NCBI RefSeq assembly: GCF_011316935.1 | Contig: NZ_WLYS01000001.1 | Span: 682,001 to 746,000, forward strand | Source of the DNA: Sphingobacterium chungjuense | Lineage (GTDB): Bacteria > Bacteroidota > Bacteroidia > Sphingobacteriales > Sphingobacteriaceae | Direction of reading: 5' to 3' | Length of the DNA: 64,000 bases | In this document: positions 56,199 through 64,000 of the stretch, in pieces | How positions within the stretch are numbered: the stretch's first letter is position 1 | Layout of the letters: the number at the start of each line of letters is the position of its first letter | Made by a program: the position numbers and the translations under genes | The notes under the pieces: generated by a model | Told to the model about the DNA's origin: nothing | Database searches by the model: none | Seen by the model: the letters and a program-made list of their open reading frames with translations, nothing else

Positions 56199-57173
56199 TT
56201 ATTTGGCATAATATGCCTGGTATACATTTTTAAGGGTTTCGGCTACTGGCACGAATTGATGGGCAGTAAGTCGAGTGATCTTGGAATTGTCGTAGCTCAA
56301 TTTTTCGGAAGCTGCTCTGGCGGCATATTTGGTGAGTACCGAAGGCTGTCCGAACAGCGTCGCTTTTACCTTGGCCAATCGCCATGCGATCGACATTAAG
56401 GTTTTGCTCGCTTGAATGGTGGGTGCTGGTTTTCCCATTAAGGCACTAATATCCGTCAGTAAATCGCGTGACAATACATTCTCACTGTTTAAAATAAATC
56501 GCTCACCGGAGATTTCGGAATTCATCAGCCAAATCATAATACTAGCGACATCCGTGACATCAACGATACCAACGGAGCCGATTGGAAAGATTTTCAGTCC
56601 TTTTTTGACTTGGTCGAATAAGGCATTGGCGGCAACTTTGCCTTTGCCCAATCCTACGCCCATCATAATCGATGGATTGACAATCACCGCATCCAGCCCT
56701 TCTTCCATCCCGCGCCACACTTCCATCTCCGCATCATGCTTCGCACGAGAATATAGAGCCGTTTTTCGTGTCATCTCCCATTTTGCCTCTTCAGTAACGG
56801 GCTGTCCGTCTTTGTTAGGCCCCAGCGCTGCAATAGAACTAACATGCACCAAACGTGCCTGATGCTCTACACACAGATTCACGATATGCTTAGTACCTTC
56901 TCTATTGATTTGTGTGATCTGGGCAGCATCTCTCGATTGATTGGAAATCATCGCCGCGCAATGGTACACGTACTTAATACCTGAAAACACTTCCTGCAGG
57001 GCGAAATAATCGGTGATATCGGCATCTTCCCATTGTACCAAAGAAGATGCTTTCAGCGCATCTGGTATAATAGATTGTGGTCGCTTTAGAGCGATAATGC
57101 TATGCCCTGCATCTATCAACTTTTTGATCAATACAGATCCCAAAAAACCGGTTCCTCCAGTTACTAAAATCAT
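56199..57173 (-). CDS. NAD-dependent epimerase/dehydratase family (extended SDR)
   Basis: A 324-residue extended SDR. The cofactor motif VTGGTGFLGSVLIKKL is at residues 4-19, and the catalytic region has VHVSSIAALGP and the Tyr/Lys pair in LYSRAKHDAE. Substrate is not evident; related proteins include dihydroflavonol-reductase-like and 3-beta-HSD-like enzymes. It starts the operon with the serB fusion. A full consensus promoter lies 32 bp upstream. Confidence 0.88.
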   Translation of the reverse strand: MILVTGGTGFLGSVLIKKLIDAGHSIIALKRPQSIIPDALKASSLVQWEDADITDYFALQEVFSGIKYVYHCAAMISNQSRDAAQITQINREGTKHIVNLCVEHQARLVHVSSIAALGPNKDGQPVTEEAKWEMTRKTALYSRAKHDAEMEVWRGMEEGLDAVIVNPSIMMGVGLGKGKVAANALFDQVKKGLKIFPIGSVGIVDVTDVASIMIWLMNSEISGERFILNSENVLSRDLLTDISALMGKPAPTIQASKTLMSIAWRLAKVKATLFGQPSVLTKYAARAASEKLSYDNSKITRLTAHQFVPVAETLKNVYQAYYAK

Positions 57174-57204
57174 CTTCTACCTAGGTGTTTGACATTGCTT
57201 CCTT

Positions 57205-57236
57205 CAAAAGTATAGTAATTATACATACCATGCAAA
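57205..57236 (-). promoter_or_regulatory. Full-consensus Bacteroidota promoter for the SDR-serB operon
   Basis: On the minus strand TTTG (57236-57233) is followed after exactly 20 bases by TACTTTTG (57212-57205), matching both -33 and -7 elements. The start codon at 57173 lies 32 bp further. Confidence 0.7.
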
Positions 57237-57333
57237 TGCTTATTTGTGGGAGCAAAAGCGAAGGAATAAGTGCATCTTTGTGGTAAACAAAAGCGATTTA
57301 TTTACGTAAAGTACTTTTAGCATCACCATATTC

Positions 57334-58521
57334 ATGACTTTAGCAGATTTTTTTCAACCGATAATCCTTTCTGAAATTACGTCTACCACGGATTTTCTTA
57401 ATTCACAACTCGGCAAAACCATCACACGTTACGAAGATAGTTTCCCTGATTTGGAGGATGCCGATACTAGACCGCATCTGGCTATTGTGGGTGTGGAAGA
57501 AGATCGTGCCGCGGTGAATAACCGTGGAACTGCGAAAGCGCCGAATGAAGTGCGTAAGCATTTATATGAACTCTACGAAGGCGATTATACGCTGAGAATT
57601 GCTGATTTAGGAAATATCAAAGCCGGTGCTCGCATCGAAGATACGTATGCAGCACTACGCAATGTGGTAGAAGAATTGGTGAAAATGCAGATTGTACCCG
57701 TGATTATTGGCGGCGGACAGGATCTGACTTATGCGCAGTACCAAGGTTATGAAAATCTGGAGCAAAAAGTGGAGGTCGCGGTTATTGATTCTCGGTTTGA
57801 CTTGGATCAGGAAAGCGACGAGAATACTAAACTGAACTCGACAACGTATCTCAATCACATCATCTTACACCAACCAGATTATCTGTTTAGCCTGAGCAAC
57901 ATTGCCTATCAAACGTATTTGGTAAGCAAGGAGTCGATCAACATGTACAATAAGTTGTTTTTCAATACCATGCGCCTTGGCGCGATTACCGGAAAACTAG
58001 ATCAGTCTGAACCATTGATCCGCGCAGCGGATATGGTGAGTTTTGATATGGGTGCGATCCGCGCTTCGGAAGCTGGCGGCAATGCGAATGCGACTCCTAA
58101 TGGATTATATGGTGATGAAGCTTGTCAGCTAGCGCGCTATGCGGGCATGTCCGACAAATGTTCGTCGGTAGGATTCTATGAATTTAACCCAACCTTCGAT
58201 CCGATGGGACACAGCGCCATGTTGGTCGCTCAGATGATCTGGTGTTTTGTAGATGGTTTTTATTCTCGTAAGGGCGATGCTCCGATGTATCCAAAATCCA
58301 ATTACATCATCTATCGCACTTCTTTAGAGAGCGACGATTACGAATTGGTATTTGTGAAAAGCAAAAAATCTGATCGTTGGTGGATGCAAGTGCCCTATTT
58401 CGGCACCAAATCGGTGAACGAACGATTTTTCTTGGTGCCATGCCGTTATGAGGATTATCAATTGGCCGTAGATGGCGAAATGCCGGATTTGTGGTGGCGT
58501 ACGCATCAGAAGTTGCAGTAG
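57334..58521 (+). CDS. Arginase/formimidoylglutamase-fold protein with degraded metal site
   Basis: A 395-residue protein of the ureohydrolase fold. Canonical motifs are changed. GG-D-H becomes GGGQD (Q129 in place of the His). DAHxD becomes DSRFD (D152 and D156 kept, R154 in place of the His). SxDxD becomes SFDMG (D238 kept, G240 in place of Asp). At least three metal ligands are therefore missing, so normal manganese hydrolysis is unlikely. The C-terminal third (about 300-395), with KKSDRWWMQVPY and LWWRTHQK, is not typical of enzymatic arginases. Such proteins are often annotated formimidoylglutamase in Bacteroidota. It could be a non-catalytic binding protein. The gene is monocistronic and is followed by a hairpin. 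Confidence 0.82.
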   Translation: MTLADFFQPIILSEITSTTDFLNSQLGKTITRYEDSFPDLEDADTRPHLAIVGVEEDRAAVNNRGTAKAPNEVRKHLYELYEGDYTLRIADLGNIKAGARIEDTYAALRNVVEELVKMQIVPVIIGGGQDLTYAQYQGYENLEQKVEVAVIDSRFDLDQESDENTKLNSTTYLNHIILHQPDYLFSLSNIAYQTYLVSKESINMYNKLFFNTMRLGAITGKLDQSEPLIRAADMVSFDMGAIRASEAGGNANATPNGLYGDEACQLARYAGMSDKCSSVGFYEFNPTFDPMGHSAMLVAQMIWCFVDGFYSRKGDAPMYPKSNYIIYRTSLESDDYELVFVKSKKSDRWWMQVPYFGTKSVNERFFLVPCRYEDYQLAVDGEMPDLWWRTHQKLQ

Positions 58522-58532
58522 GTGTTTTTATT

Positions 58533-58558
58533 CAAACTTTTTCTTGATAAAAAGTTTG
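58533..58558 (+). terminator. Terminator-like hairpin after the arginase-fold gene
   Basis: Arms CAAACTTTTT and AAAAAGTTTG pair perfectly over 10 bases around CTTGAT, 11 bp after the stop codon at 58521. The tail after the hairpin is GGCAAAAATC rather than a T-run, so efficiency is uncertain. Confidence 0.55.
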
Positions 58559-58825
58559 GCAAAAATCAAGACTGCGTCCCTTACTGCGATCCATCCTCAG
58601 AAATCCTGAACAAAAAATAAACTCGCTGCGCTCAAACAGATTTTTGTTCTTCACGGATTTACTTTCGGACAGCTTCACGCAGTCGGAACGCTAGGTCGGT
58701 TGAAGCAGGAATTTTCCAACTCATAAAATGCCGCCTTAGCGGATTGGCAATTGTAGTAGGATGCACGGACGTTCTGCCAATACGGTCAGCGGCGAGTTTA
58801 GCTTCGCTGAGCACTTCGTGGTTTT

Positions 58826-58854
58826 GCATACTTTTTTACGGGGAAAAAGTATGC
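58826..58854 (-). terminator. Terminator-like hairpin downstream of ggt
   Basis: Arms GCATACTTTTT and AAAAAGTATGC pair perfectly over 11 bases around TACGGGG. It lies 35 bp past the ggt stop on the minus strand; the tail after it reads AAAACCACGAAG, so it lacks a T-run in that direction. Confidence 0.5.
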
Positions 58855-58889
58855 GCCTGCCCGGTTTGATGGCAATACTAATCTAAAAA

Positions 58890-60584
58890 TCAATACCCCC
58901 TCGCGACATCATCCCCACGCGGATCTGCGCCAGTTTGCAATTTGCCGTTCGGCAACACAATAATATTCTCTACACGACCGATATTGCCACGTTCGTAGAA
59001 TTTGTAACCTGCTTGCTCTAAGCTTTTGCGCGTATCAGGTTTGATAGCGGCATCTTCCACATCAATCTGATCGGGCAACCACTGATGGTGAAACCGCGAA
59101 GCGGAAACCGATTCTTGCGCATCCATGCCGTAATCAATCACGTTGGTAATCGTTTGAAATACTGACGTAATGATCGTAGAACCTCCCGGTGTGCCGACAA
59201 CCATAAATAACTTACCTTCTTTCTCCACGATCGTTGGCGTCATCGAACTCAGCATACGTTTGTTTGGCGCAATAGCATTGGCTTTGCCGCCGACCAAACC
59301 GTATAAATTAGGCACGCCTGGCTTCACCGAAAAATCGTCCATCTCATTATTTAATAAGAAACCGGCACCTTTCACCCACACGCCCGCACCGTAAGCGCCA
59401 TTCAACGTCGTGGTCAACGAAACCGCATTACCATCTTTATCGACGATACAATAATGTGTTGTTTCCTCCGACTCATAGCCTGCGAATTTAGAAGCTAATA
59501 CGTCACTGCTTGGTGTCGCTTTGGCGAAATTGATTGCTTTCATGCGCGATTTATTGCGGTCGTTGTCCATCAATTCCTTCAAAGGCACGCGGTGAAAATC
59601 CGGATCGCCCATGTGCGTCGCGCGATCGGCATAGATGCGCCGTTCGGCTTCTACAATGACACGCACGGCAGAATCACTTTGAAATCCCCAATCTGTCAAT
59701 GGATACAATTCCACCGATTGCAATAAAGCGATTAGCGCAGCACCGCCGCTTGATGGCGGCGGCATGGATATCACGCGGTAACCGCGATACATTCCTTCTA
59801 CCGGTTTGCGCCATACCGCTTGATAATTTTCCAGATCCGCTTTGCTCATGATACCATTGCCACGCTGCATTTCTTTTACAATATGATCGGCTGTCTCGCC
59901 TTTGTAAAAACCATCACGACCATCATTCGCTACGCGCTCTAAAGTGCTCGCTAACTCAGGCTGCTGAAATATATCGCCCTCTTTCCATGCTTCGCTACGG
60001 ATAATCGCTGCGCCACCGACATTGAGTTTGGAAAAAAGCTCCTGATGCTTATTGAATTCTTCGGCTTGCATGCCGGTAATTTGGAAACCTTCTTTGGCTA
60101 GCTTGATTGCTGGTGCAACGAGGGCTTTCCAATCCATAGAGCCATATTTCTCATGCGCGGCAACCATTCCGGCCACGGTGCCCGGCACGCCTGCTGCCAG
60201 CTGTCCATGAAGACTTAAGTCTGTAATTGCATTGCCATCGGCATCCAAGTACATGTCTTTATCAGATTTCTCGGGTGCTTTCTCTCGAAAATCCAAGGCA
60301 TCTACGCTACCATCGGGACTTCTGTACAGCATAAAACCGCCTCCGCCGATATTTCCTGCATTTGGATATACGACGGCCAAAGCAAACTGTACCGCGATAG
60401 CCGCATCGATGGCATTACCGCCATCTTTTAAGATTTGCACGCCCACATCAGAGGCCAATGGATGAGCTGCGACTACAGCGCCGTGTTCGAATTCGTTTGT
60501 TTGCGCGCCATCGGGTGTATTGCTCTTGTTTTGGCAGGAGCTGAACAGCAAGAACGCGATTAAAAAATGAGATAGTATTTTCAT
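58890..60584 (-). CDS. ggt: Gamma-glutamyltransferase (lipoprotein)
   Basis: A 564-residue self-cleaving enzyme that hydrolyses or transfers gamma-glutamyl groups from glutathione. A lipobox (LLFSSCQ) near residue 17 suggests periplasmic or outer-membrane attachment. The large-subunit part has GGNAIDAAIAVQFAL and GNIGGGGFMLYR; the small subunit begins at the nucleophile Thr in EETTHYCIVDKDGNAVS, with MPPPSSGG and GTPGGSTIITSV also present. The ATG at 60584 is set by the signal; the frame opens earlier at 60650 inside mazG. It is last of the dtd-mazG-ggt group. Confidence 0.94.
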   Translation of the reverse strand: MKILSHFLIAFLLFSSCQNKSNTPDGAQTNEFEHGAVVAAHPLASDVGVQILKDGGNAIDAAIAVQFALAVVYPNAGNIGGGGFMLYRSPDGSVDALDFREKAPEKSDKDMYLDADGNAITDLSLHGQLAAGVPGTVAGMVAAHEKYGSMDWKALVAPAIKLAKEGFQITGMQAEEFNKHQELFSKLNVGGAAIIRSEAWKEGDIFQQPELASTLERVANDGRDGFYKGETADHIVKEMQRGNGIMSKADLENYQAVWRKPVEGMYRGYRVISMPPPSSGGAALIALLQSVELYPLTDWGFQSDSAVRVIVEAERRIYADRATHMGDPDFHRVPLKELMDNDRNKSRMKAINFAKATPSSDVLASKFAGYESEETTHYCIVDKDGNAVSLTTTLNGAYGAGVWVKGAGFLLNNEMDDFSVKPGVPNLYGLVGGKANAIAPNKRMLSSMTPTIVEKEGKLFMVVGTPGGSTIITSVFQTITNVIDYGMDAQESVSASRFHHQWLPDQIDVEDAAIKPDTRKSLEQAGYKFYERGNIGRVENIIVLPNGKLQTGADPRGDDVARGY

Positions 60585-60612
60585 GTGTGTTGTTTGCTTG
60601 TTGGTATTTTTA

Positions 60613-60939
60613 TTATTTGAGCTTCTCGTTATTGGCATGCCGATCGGCATCGCGTATGGTTTTCTTTTCCAAGTTCTTTTGCAATGCTTCGGTGAGATTA
60701 ACGCCGGTTTGATTAGCCAAACAGATTAATACAAAAAGTACATCAGCCATCTCATCGGCTAGATTCACTTCTTTATCGGAAGCTTTAAATGATTGCTCTC
60801 CATATTGACGCGCCATAATACGCGCCACTTCGCCGACCTCTTCCATCAACATAGCCGTATTTGTTAATTCATTGAAATACCGTATGCCTGTCGTATTGAT
60901 CCATTCGTCTACCTTTATCTGTGCTTGCTCGATCGTCAT
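60613..60939 (-). CDS. MazG-like nucleotide pyrophosphohydrolase
   Basis: A 108-residue all-helical protein. The metal-binding pattern is present as MEEVGEVARIMAR and LADEMADVLFVLICLANQ, giving the EExxE...ExxD residues of MazG/iMazG nucleotide pyrophosphohydrolases. It probably hydrolyses non-standard or excess nucleoside triphosphates. It follows dtd by 28 bp, and ggt starts 28 bp after it, so the three are likely co-transcribed. Confidence 0.9.
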   Translation of the reverse strand: MTIEQAQIKVDEWINTTGIRYFNELTNTAMLMEEVGEVARIMARQYGEQSFKASDKEVNLADEMADVLFVLICLANQTGVNLTEALQKNLEKKTIRDADRHANNEKLK

Positions 60940-60967
60940 ATTTTCTTTTGTTGTGTGTTTCCTATTC

Positions 60968-61426
60968 TTAAAAATTCTCTTTGTCTTTGGTATTCATCAT
61001 GATGGTCACCGGTCCATCGTTCTCCAGACTGATCTTCATATCTGCTCCAAAAATTCCGGTTTGCACCGGTTGACCCAACAGTTCGCTACACCGCGCAATC
61101 ATATCTTCGTACATGGGTTTTGCCTTATCCGGCTTCGCCGCACGAATAAAGGATGGCCGATTGCCTTTCTTGGTTTGCGCGTACAAGGTGAACTGCGAAA
61201 TGAGCAATAAGCCGCCGCCTACATCTTGCAGGGAGCGATTCATCAACCCTTGATCATCGGAAAATATGCGCATACTGCAAATTTTGGCGGCAAGCCAGAC
61301 GGCATCTTCTTCTCCATCTGCTTCTTCCACTCCTAGCAAAACTAACAATCCCTGTTTAATGGCTCCTGTTTCGACACCATCAACATGGCATGCGGCGAAG
61401 CTGACACGCTGAATGACTGCTCTCAT
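60968..61426 (-). CDS. dtd: D-aminoacyl-tRNA deacylase
   Basis: A 152-residue homodimeric enzyme that removes D-amino acids mischarged onto tRNA. The family motifs SQFTLYAQTKKGNRPSF and NDGPVTIMM (the latter containing the cross-subunit Gly-Pro) are both visible, and the N-terminus MRAVIQRVSFAACHVDG is typical. Length is normal. It is first of the minus-strand group with mazG and ggt and divergent from groES, with 199 bp between them. Confidence 0.95.
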   Translation of the reverse strand: MRAVIQRVSFAACHVDGVETGAIKQGLLVLLGVEEADGEEDAVWLAAKICSMRIFSDDQGLMNRSLQDVGGGLLLISQFTLYAQTKKGNRPSFIRAAKPDKAKPMYEDMIARCSELLGQPVQTGIFGADMKISLENDGPVTIMMNTKDKENF

Positions 61427-61625
61427 GGTCTAAAATTAGGCAAATTTGCCGAAATGCGAGATGCTGATATCCTGACAGCTTGACACGCAACTTTTGCAGA
61501 AATCTGACAACCATGAAGCAGACTTATGCAAAAATGTCTCCTAAATATGTAAATCCTGCTTTGGCATAATTGGTGATGCGAAGAATGTATAAACGTAAAT
61601 AAAACATAAAATAAATAGAATAATT

Positions 61626-61901
61626 ATGGCATTAAGTATCAAACCTATCGGCGACAGAGTCGTAGTTGAGGCGGCTCCAGCAGAAGAGAAAACAGCATCA
61701 GGAATCTATATTCCAGATACAGCGAAAGAAAAACCTTCTCAAGGAACAGTGGTAGCAGTAGGAACTGGTAAACCAGATGAACCATTGACTGTACAAGTAG
61801 GCGATAAAGTGTTGTATGGTAAATATGCAGGTACAGAGATCACGTACGAAGGTAAGGAGTATTTGATCATGCGTGAATCAGACATTTACGCGGTACTGTA
61901 A
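61626..61901 (+). CDS. groES: Co-chaperonin GroES
   Basis: A 91-residue lid of the GroEL chamber. The mobile loop region is present as [25 protein letters not shown], together with [15 protein letters not shown] and the C-terminal [13 protein letters not shown]. It is co-transcribed with groEL, 42 bp downstream. No inverted-repeat CIRCE-type heat-shock element is seen in the 199-bp upstream region, nor a clear TAnnTTTG box. Confidence 0.97.
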   Translation: MALSIKPIGDRVVVEAAPAEEKTASGIYIPDTAKEKPSQGTVVAVGTGKPDEPLTVQVGDKVLYGKYAGTEITYEGKEYLIMRESDIYAVL

Positions 61902-61943
61902 GTTAAGTTATATTCGATTATTAGATTTAAGTAATAGCAAGAA

Positions 61944-63587
61944 ATGGCAAAACAGGTAAAATATAATGTAGAAGCGCGTGAAGCTCTTAAAAAAGGGGTA
62001 GATACGTTAGCAAATGCAGTAAAAGTAACGTTGGGACCAAAAGGTCGTAACGTCATTATCGAGAAAAAATTCGGTTCTCCAGCGATCACTAAAGATGGTG
62101 TAACGGTAGCAAAAGAAATCGAATTGAAAGACGCCGTGGAAAACATGGGCGCACAAATGGTGAAAGAAGTTGCTTCTAAAACTGCTGATCAAGCAGGTGA
62201 CGGAACGACTACGGCTACCGTATTGGCTCAAGCAATCGTAGCGCCAGGTATCAAGTCGGTAGCGGCTGGTGCAAATCCAATGGACTTGAAACGTGGTATC
62301 GACAAAGCGGTATCTGCGGTAGTGACTAACTTGCAATCGCAATCTCAGGTTGTTGGCCAAGACAATAACAAAATCAAACAAGTAGCGTCTATCTCTGCTA
62401 ACAACGATGAAGTGATCGGTTCTTTGATCGCACAAGCGATGGAAAAAGTAGGTAACGATGGCGTAATCACGGTAGAAGAAGCAAAAGGTACGGAAACTGA
62501 AGTAAAAACAGTAGAAGGTATGCAGTTTGACCGTGGTTATTTGTCTCCATATTTCGTGACCAACTCCGAAAAAATGGAAGCAGATCTTGAGAACCCATAC
62601 ATCTTGATCTACGACAAGAAAATCAGCAACATGAAAGAATTGTTGCCAATCTTGGAGAAACAAGTACAAACAGGCAAACCATTATTGATCATCGCAGAAG
62701 ATTTAGATGGTGAAGCATTAGCGACACTAGTGGTAAATAAAATCCGTGGTTCACTGAAAGTGGCTGCTGTAAAAGCACCAGGATTCGGTGATCGTCGTAA
62801 AGCGATGTTGGAAGATATTGCGATCTTGACTGGCGGTACCGTTATTTCTGAAGAAAGAGGTTACAAATTGGAAAATGCTGAACTAGATATGCTAGGTCAA
62901 GCAGAGAAAGTGGTCATCGACAAAGATAACACGACGGTAATCAACGGATCTGGAAACGGGGAAGAGATCAAAGCACGCGTTGGACAAATTCGCTCACAAA
63001 TCGAAACGACTACTTCTGACTACGATCGTGAGAAATTGCAAGAGCGTTTAGCGAAGCTTTCTGGTGGTGTAGCTGTTCTTTACGTAGGTGCTACTACCGA
63101 AGTAGAGATGAAAGAGAAGAAAGATCGCGTAGACGATGCATTGCACGCTACTCGTGCAGCTGTGGAAGAAGGTATCGTTGCTGGTGGTGGTGTTGCTTTT
63201 ATTCGTGCAACAGAAGCCTTGAAAGACTTGAAAGGTGATAACGAAGATGAGAACATCGGTATCGACATCATCCGTCGTGCAATCGAGGAGCCTCTTCGTC
63301 AGATCTGTTTCAACGCAGGTATCGAAGGTGCGGTAATCGTACAAAAAGTGAAAGAAGGTTCTGGTGACTTCGGTTACAATGCACGCACAGATGTATTCGA
63401 AAACTTAATCGCAGCTGGTGTTATCGACCCAACTAAAGTATCTCGCGTAGCCTTAGAAAATGCTGCTTCTGTAGCTTCAATGTTGTTGACTACCGAGTGT
63501 GTGTTGGCAGATGAGCCAGAAGAAGCTGGTGCAGCTGGCGGCGGTGCTCCTGCTGGTATGCCAGGCGGCATGGGCGGCATGATGTAA
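61944..63587 (+). CDS. groEL: Chaperonin GroEL
   Basis: A 547-residue chaperonin that folds proteins with ATP and GroES. The ATP site [15 protein letters not shown] and the preceding [17 protein letters not shown] segment, the apical domain, and the C-terminal GGM tail ([10 protein letters not shown]) are present. Length is standard. Codon use is visibly biased (GTA, GGT, AAA), fitting high expression. It ends before a strong terminator. Confidence 0.98.
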   Translation: MAKQVKYNVEAREALKKGVDTLANAVKVTLGPKGRNVIIEKKFGSPAITKDGVTVAKEIELKDAVENMGAQMVKEVASKTADQAGDGTTTATVLAQAIVAPGIKSVAAGANPMDLKRGIDKAVSAVVTNLQSQSQVVGQDNNKIKQVASISANNDEVIGSLIAQAMEKVGNDGVITVEEAKGTETEVKTVEGMQFDRGYLSPYFVTNSEKMEADLENPYILIYDKKISNMKELLPILEKQVQTGKPLLIIAEDLDGEALATLVVNKIRGSLKVAAVKAPGFGDRRKAMLEDIAILTGGTVISEERGYKLENAELDMLGQAEKVVIDKDNTTVINGSGNGEEIKARVGQIRSQIETTTSDYDREKLQERLAKLSGGVAVLYVGATTEVEMKEKKDRVDDALHATRAAVEEGIVAGGGVAFIRATEALKDLKGDNEDENIGIDIIRRAIEEPLRQICFNAGIEGAVIVQKVKEGSGDFGYNARTDVFENLIAAGVIDPTKVSRVALENAASVASMLLTTECVLADEPEEAGAAGGGAPAGMPGGMGGMM

Positions 63588-63616
63588 GCCAACAATTAGT
63601 TTAATTATATATAGTG

Positions 63617-63653
63617 CAAAAGCCGGATATCCTGAGGGATGTCCGGCTTTTTT
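63617..63653 (+). terminator. Intrinsic terminator of groES-groEL
   Basis: Arms AAAAGCCGGATATCC and GGATGTCCGGCTTTT pair over 15 bases with one G-T wobble around TGAG, followed by TTT. It starts 30 bp after the groEL stop. Confidence 0.92.
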
Positions 63654-63754
63654 GGCTTTTATAGAATGCATCCAATCGAAAACATGGATATCTTTTATCA
63701 CAATAAGCCATTTAAACGTTATGATGTTATCCGAATAAAACGCTGTACAATTAA

Positions 63755-64000
63755 ATGAGCATAAAGTAATTTGACGCGCATTTCCATGTCATCAACCACC
63801 AATTTCCATTAATAGAAAACCATGGTTATTTGCCTCCCGAATTTGTTGCAACAGATTACATTCAGGAAATCAGCACCTATGAGCTTGTGGGTGGAGCGGT
63901 TGTCTTTGGATCATTTCAGGCTTTCGATCAGGATTATCTTATCGACGCCTTGAGCATGCTTGGAGATGTTTTTGTTGGCGTCGCGAATATTCCGAACACG
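63755..64000 (+). pseudogene. Amidohydrolase-family gene with stop at codon 5, cut by right edge
   Basis: From ATG 63755 the frame reads MSIK, then TAA (63767-63769), then continues open to the window end as FDAHFHVINHQFPLIENHG and onwards (LPPEFVATDYIQE, GGAVVFGSFQAFDQDYL). The DAHFH motif supplies metal-binding histidines of TIM-barrel amidohydrolases of the 2-pyrone-4,6-dicarboxylate hydrolase-like family, where a hydrophobic residue such as Leu normally precedes FDAH. A single base change TTA to TAA explains the stop. No ATG, GTG or TTG lies between the stop and DAHFH. It could be a nonsense mutation or a sequencing error. Confidence 0.65.

Larger units (their letters stand above)
58522..58889. 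repeat. Hairpin-rich non-coding block (possible dispersed repeat or structured RNA)
   Basis: This 368-bp gap between convergent genes has no credible reading frame but several nested inverted repeats. At 58570-58684, the outer arms GACTGCGT/ACGCAGTC, then AATCC/GGATT, and GAACAAAAA/TTTTTGTTC form one long imperfect hairpin. At 58730-58793, GCCGC/GCGGC and ATTGGCA/TGCCAAT form a second. Terminator-like hairpins mark both ends. Whether copies exist elsewhere in the genome cannot be seen from this window. Confidence 0.6.

Noticed and set aside
61513..61569. 18-residue frame (MKQTYAKMSPKY...) upstream of groES
   Set aside because: Too short, with no start-site evidence or overlap with groES; likely chance in the leader region.
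61427..61625. Sigma-54-like or CIRCE-like element before groES
   Set aside because: TGGCAT is followed by a GC at the wrong spacing, and no CIRCE inverted repeat is present.
62007..62669. 220-codon open frame on the minus strand
   Set aside because: It is antisense to groEL; its length comes from the strong codon bias of groEL, and its sequence is Phe/Tyr/Arg-rich without motifs.

Overview
The window looks like chromosomal DNA of a Bacteroidota bacterium, most likely a member of the Sphingobacteriaceae (Sphingobacterium-like). The evidence is a SusC/SusD outer-membrane pair, a DUF4270 lipoprotein, a Porin_10-type porin, promoters of the TTTG-(19-21)-TAnnTTTG type, almost no Shine-Dalgarno sequences, and mqnD of the futalosine menaquinone route. 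The genus is inferred, not proven. Nearly everything is core or housekeeping DNA. I see no insertion sequence, prophage, integrase, CRISPR array or rRNA.

Layout. 0-9.4 kb: the start of a DUF4270 lipoprotein gene (cut by the left edge), a histidine kinase/response regulator pair, pncA, a TetR regulator, a NagZ-like GH3 hydrolase and sdaA, facing mqnD and a TIM-barrel isomerase-like gene. 9.5-15.3 kb: truA and an ABC exporter face trmB, then fcl, then a three-gene minus-strand group of small envelope proteins (YtxH, DUF1469 and an unknown). 15.5-25.1 kb: yifB, rhomboid, a LUD protein, ftsH and rsfS; birA; a DsbD system split into two proteins; pfkA. 25.1-31.7 kb: an operon of ROK regulator, susC and susD, bounded by a clear promoter and a clear terminator, followed by two tRNA-Val genes. 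31.8-42.3 kb: a FUSC membrane protein, a porin with purine-nucleoside phosphorylase, and a peptidoglycan-salvage group (sodium symporter, MurQ, NamZ-type DUF1343 lipoprotein, GHL10 lipoprotein). 42.4-51.1 kb: ridA, recG, hflX and lipB, then on the minus strand xth, a cyclophilin, an unknown protein, a low-molecular-weight phosphatase and a DegP protease. 51.1-64 kb: dapF, a SNF2 helicase, a fused phosphoserine phosphatase, an SDR epimerase, an arginase-fold protein without most metal ligands, a structured 368-bp non-coding block, ggt, mazG-like, dtd, groES-groEL and a right-edge amidohydrolase reading frame interrupted by a stop codon.

How genes work together. The GH3 enzyme, DUF1343/NamZ, MurQ and the symporter would strip sugars from peptidoglycan fragments, import MurNAc and cleave MurNAc-6-phosphate, but no MurNAc kinase is visible. 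DegP, FtsH, GroESL and the cyclophilin form a protein-quality set. The two DsbD parts deliver electrons across the inner membrane. sdaA degrades serine, while the SerB fusion makes it.

The most unusual items are the hairpin-rich block at 58.5-58.9 kb, the arginase-like protein lacking metal ligands, the SerB/SerA-remnant/ACT fusion, the stop codon in the right-edge amidohydrolase, a terminator for serB placed antisense inside the SNF2 gene, and the kinase-less MurNAc cluster. I did not find a plainly new multi-gene defence or mobile system.
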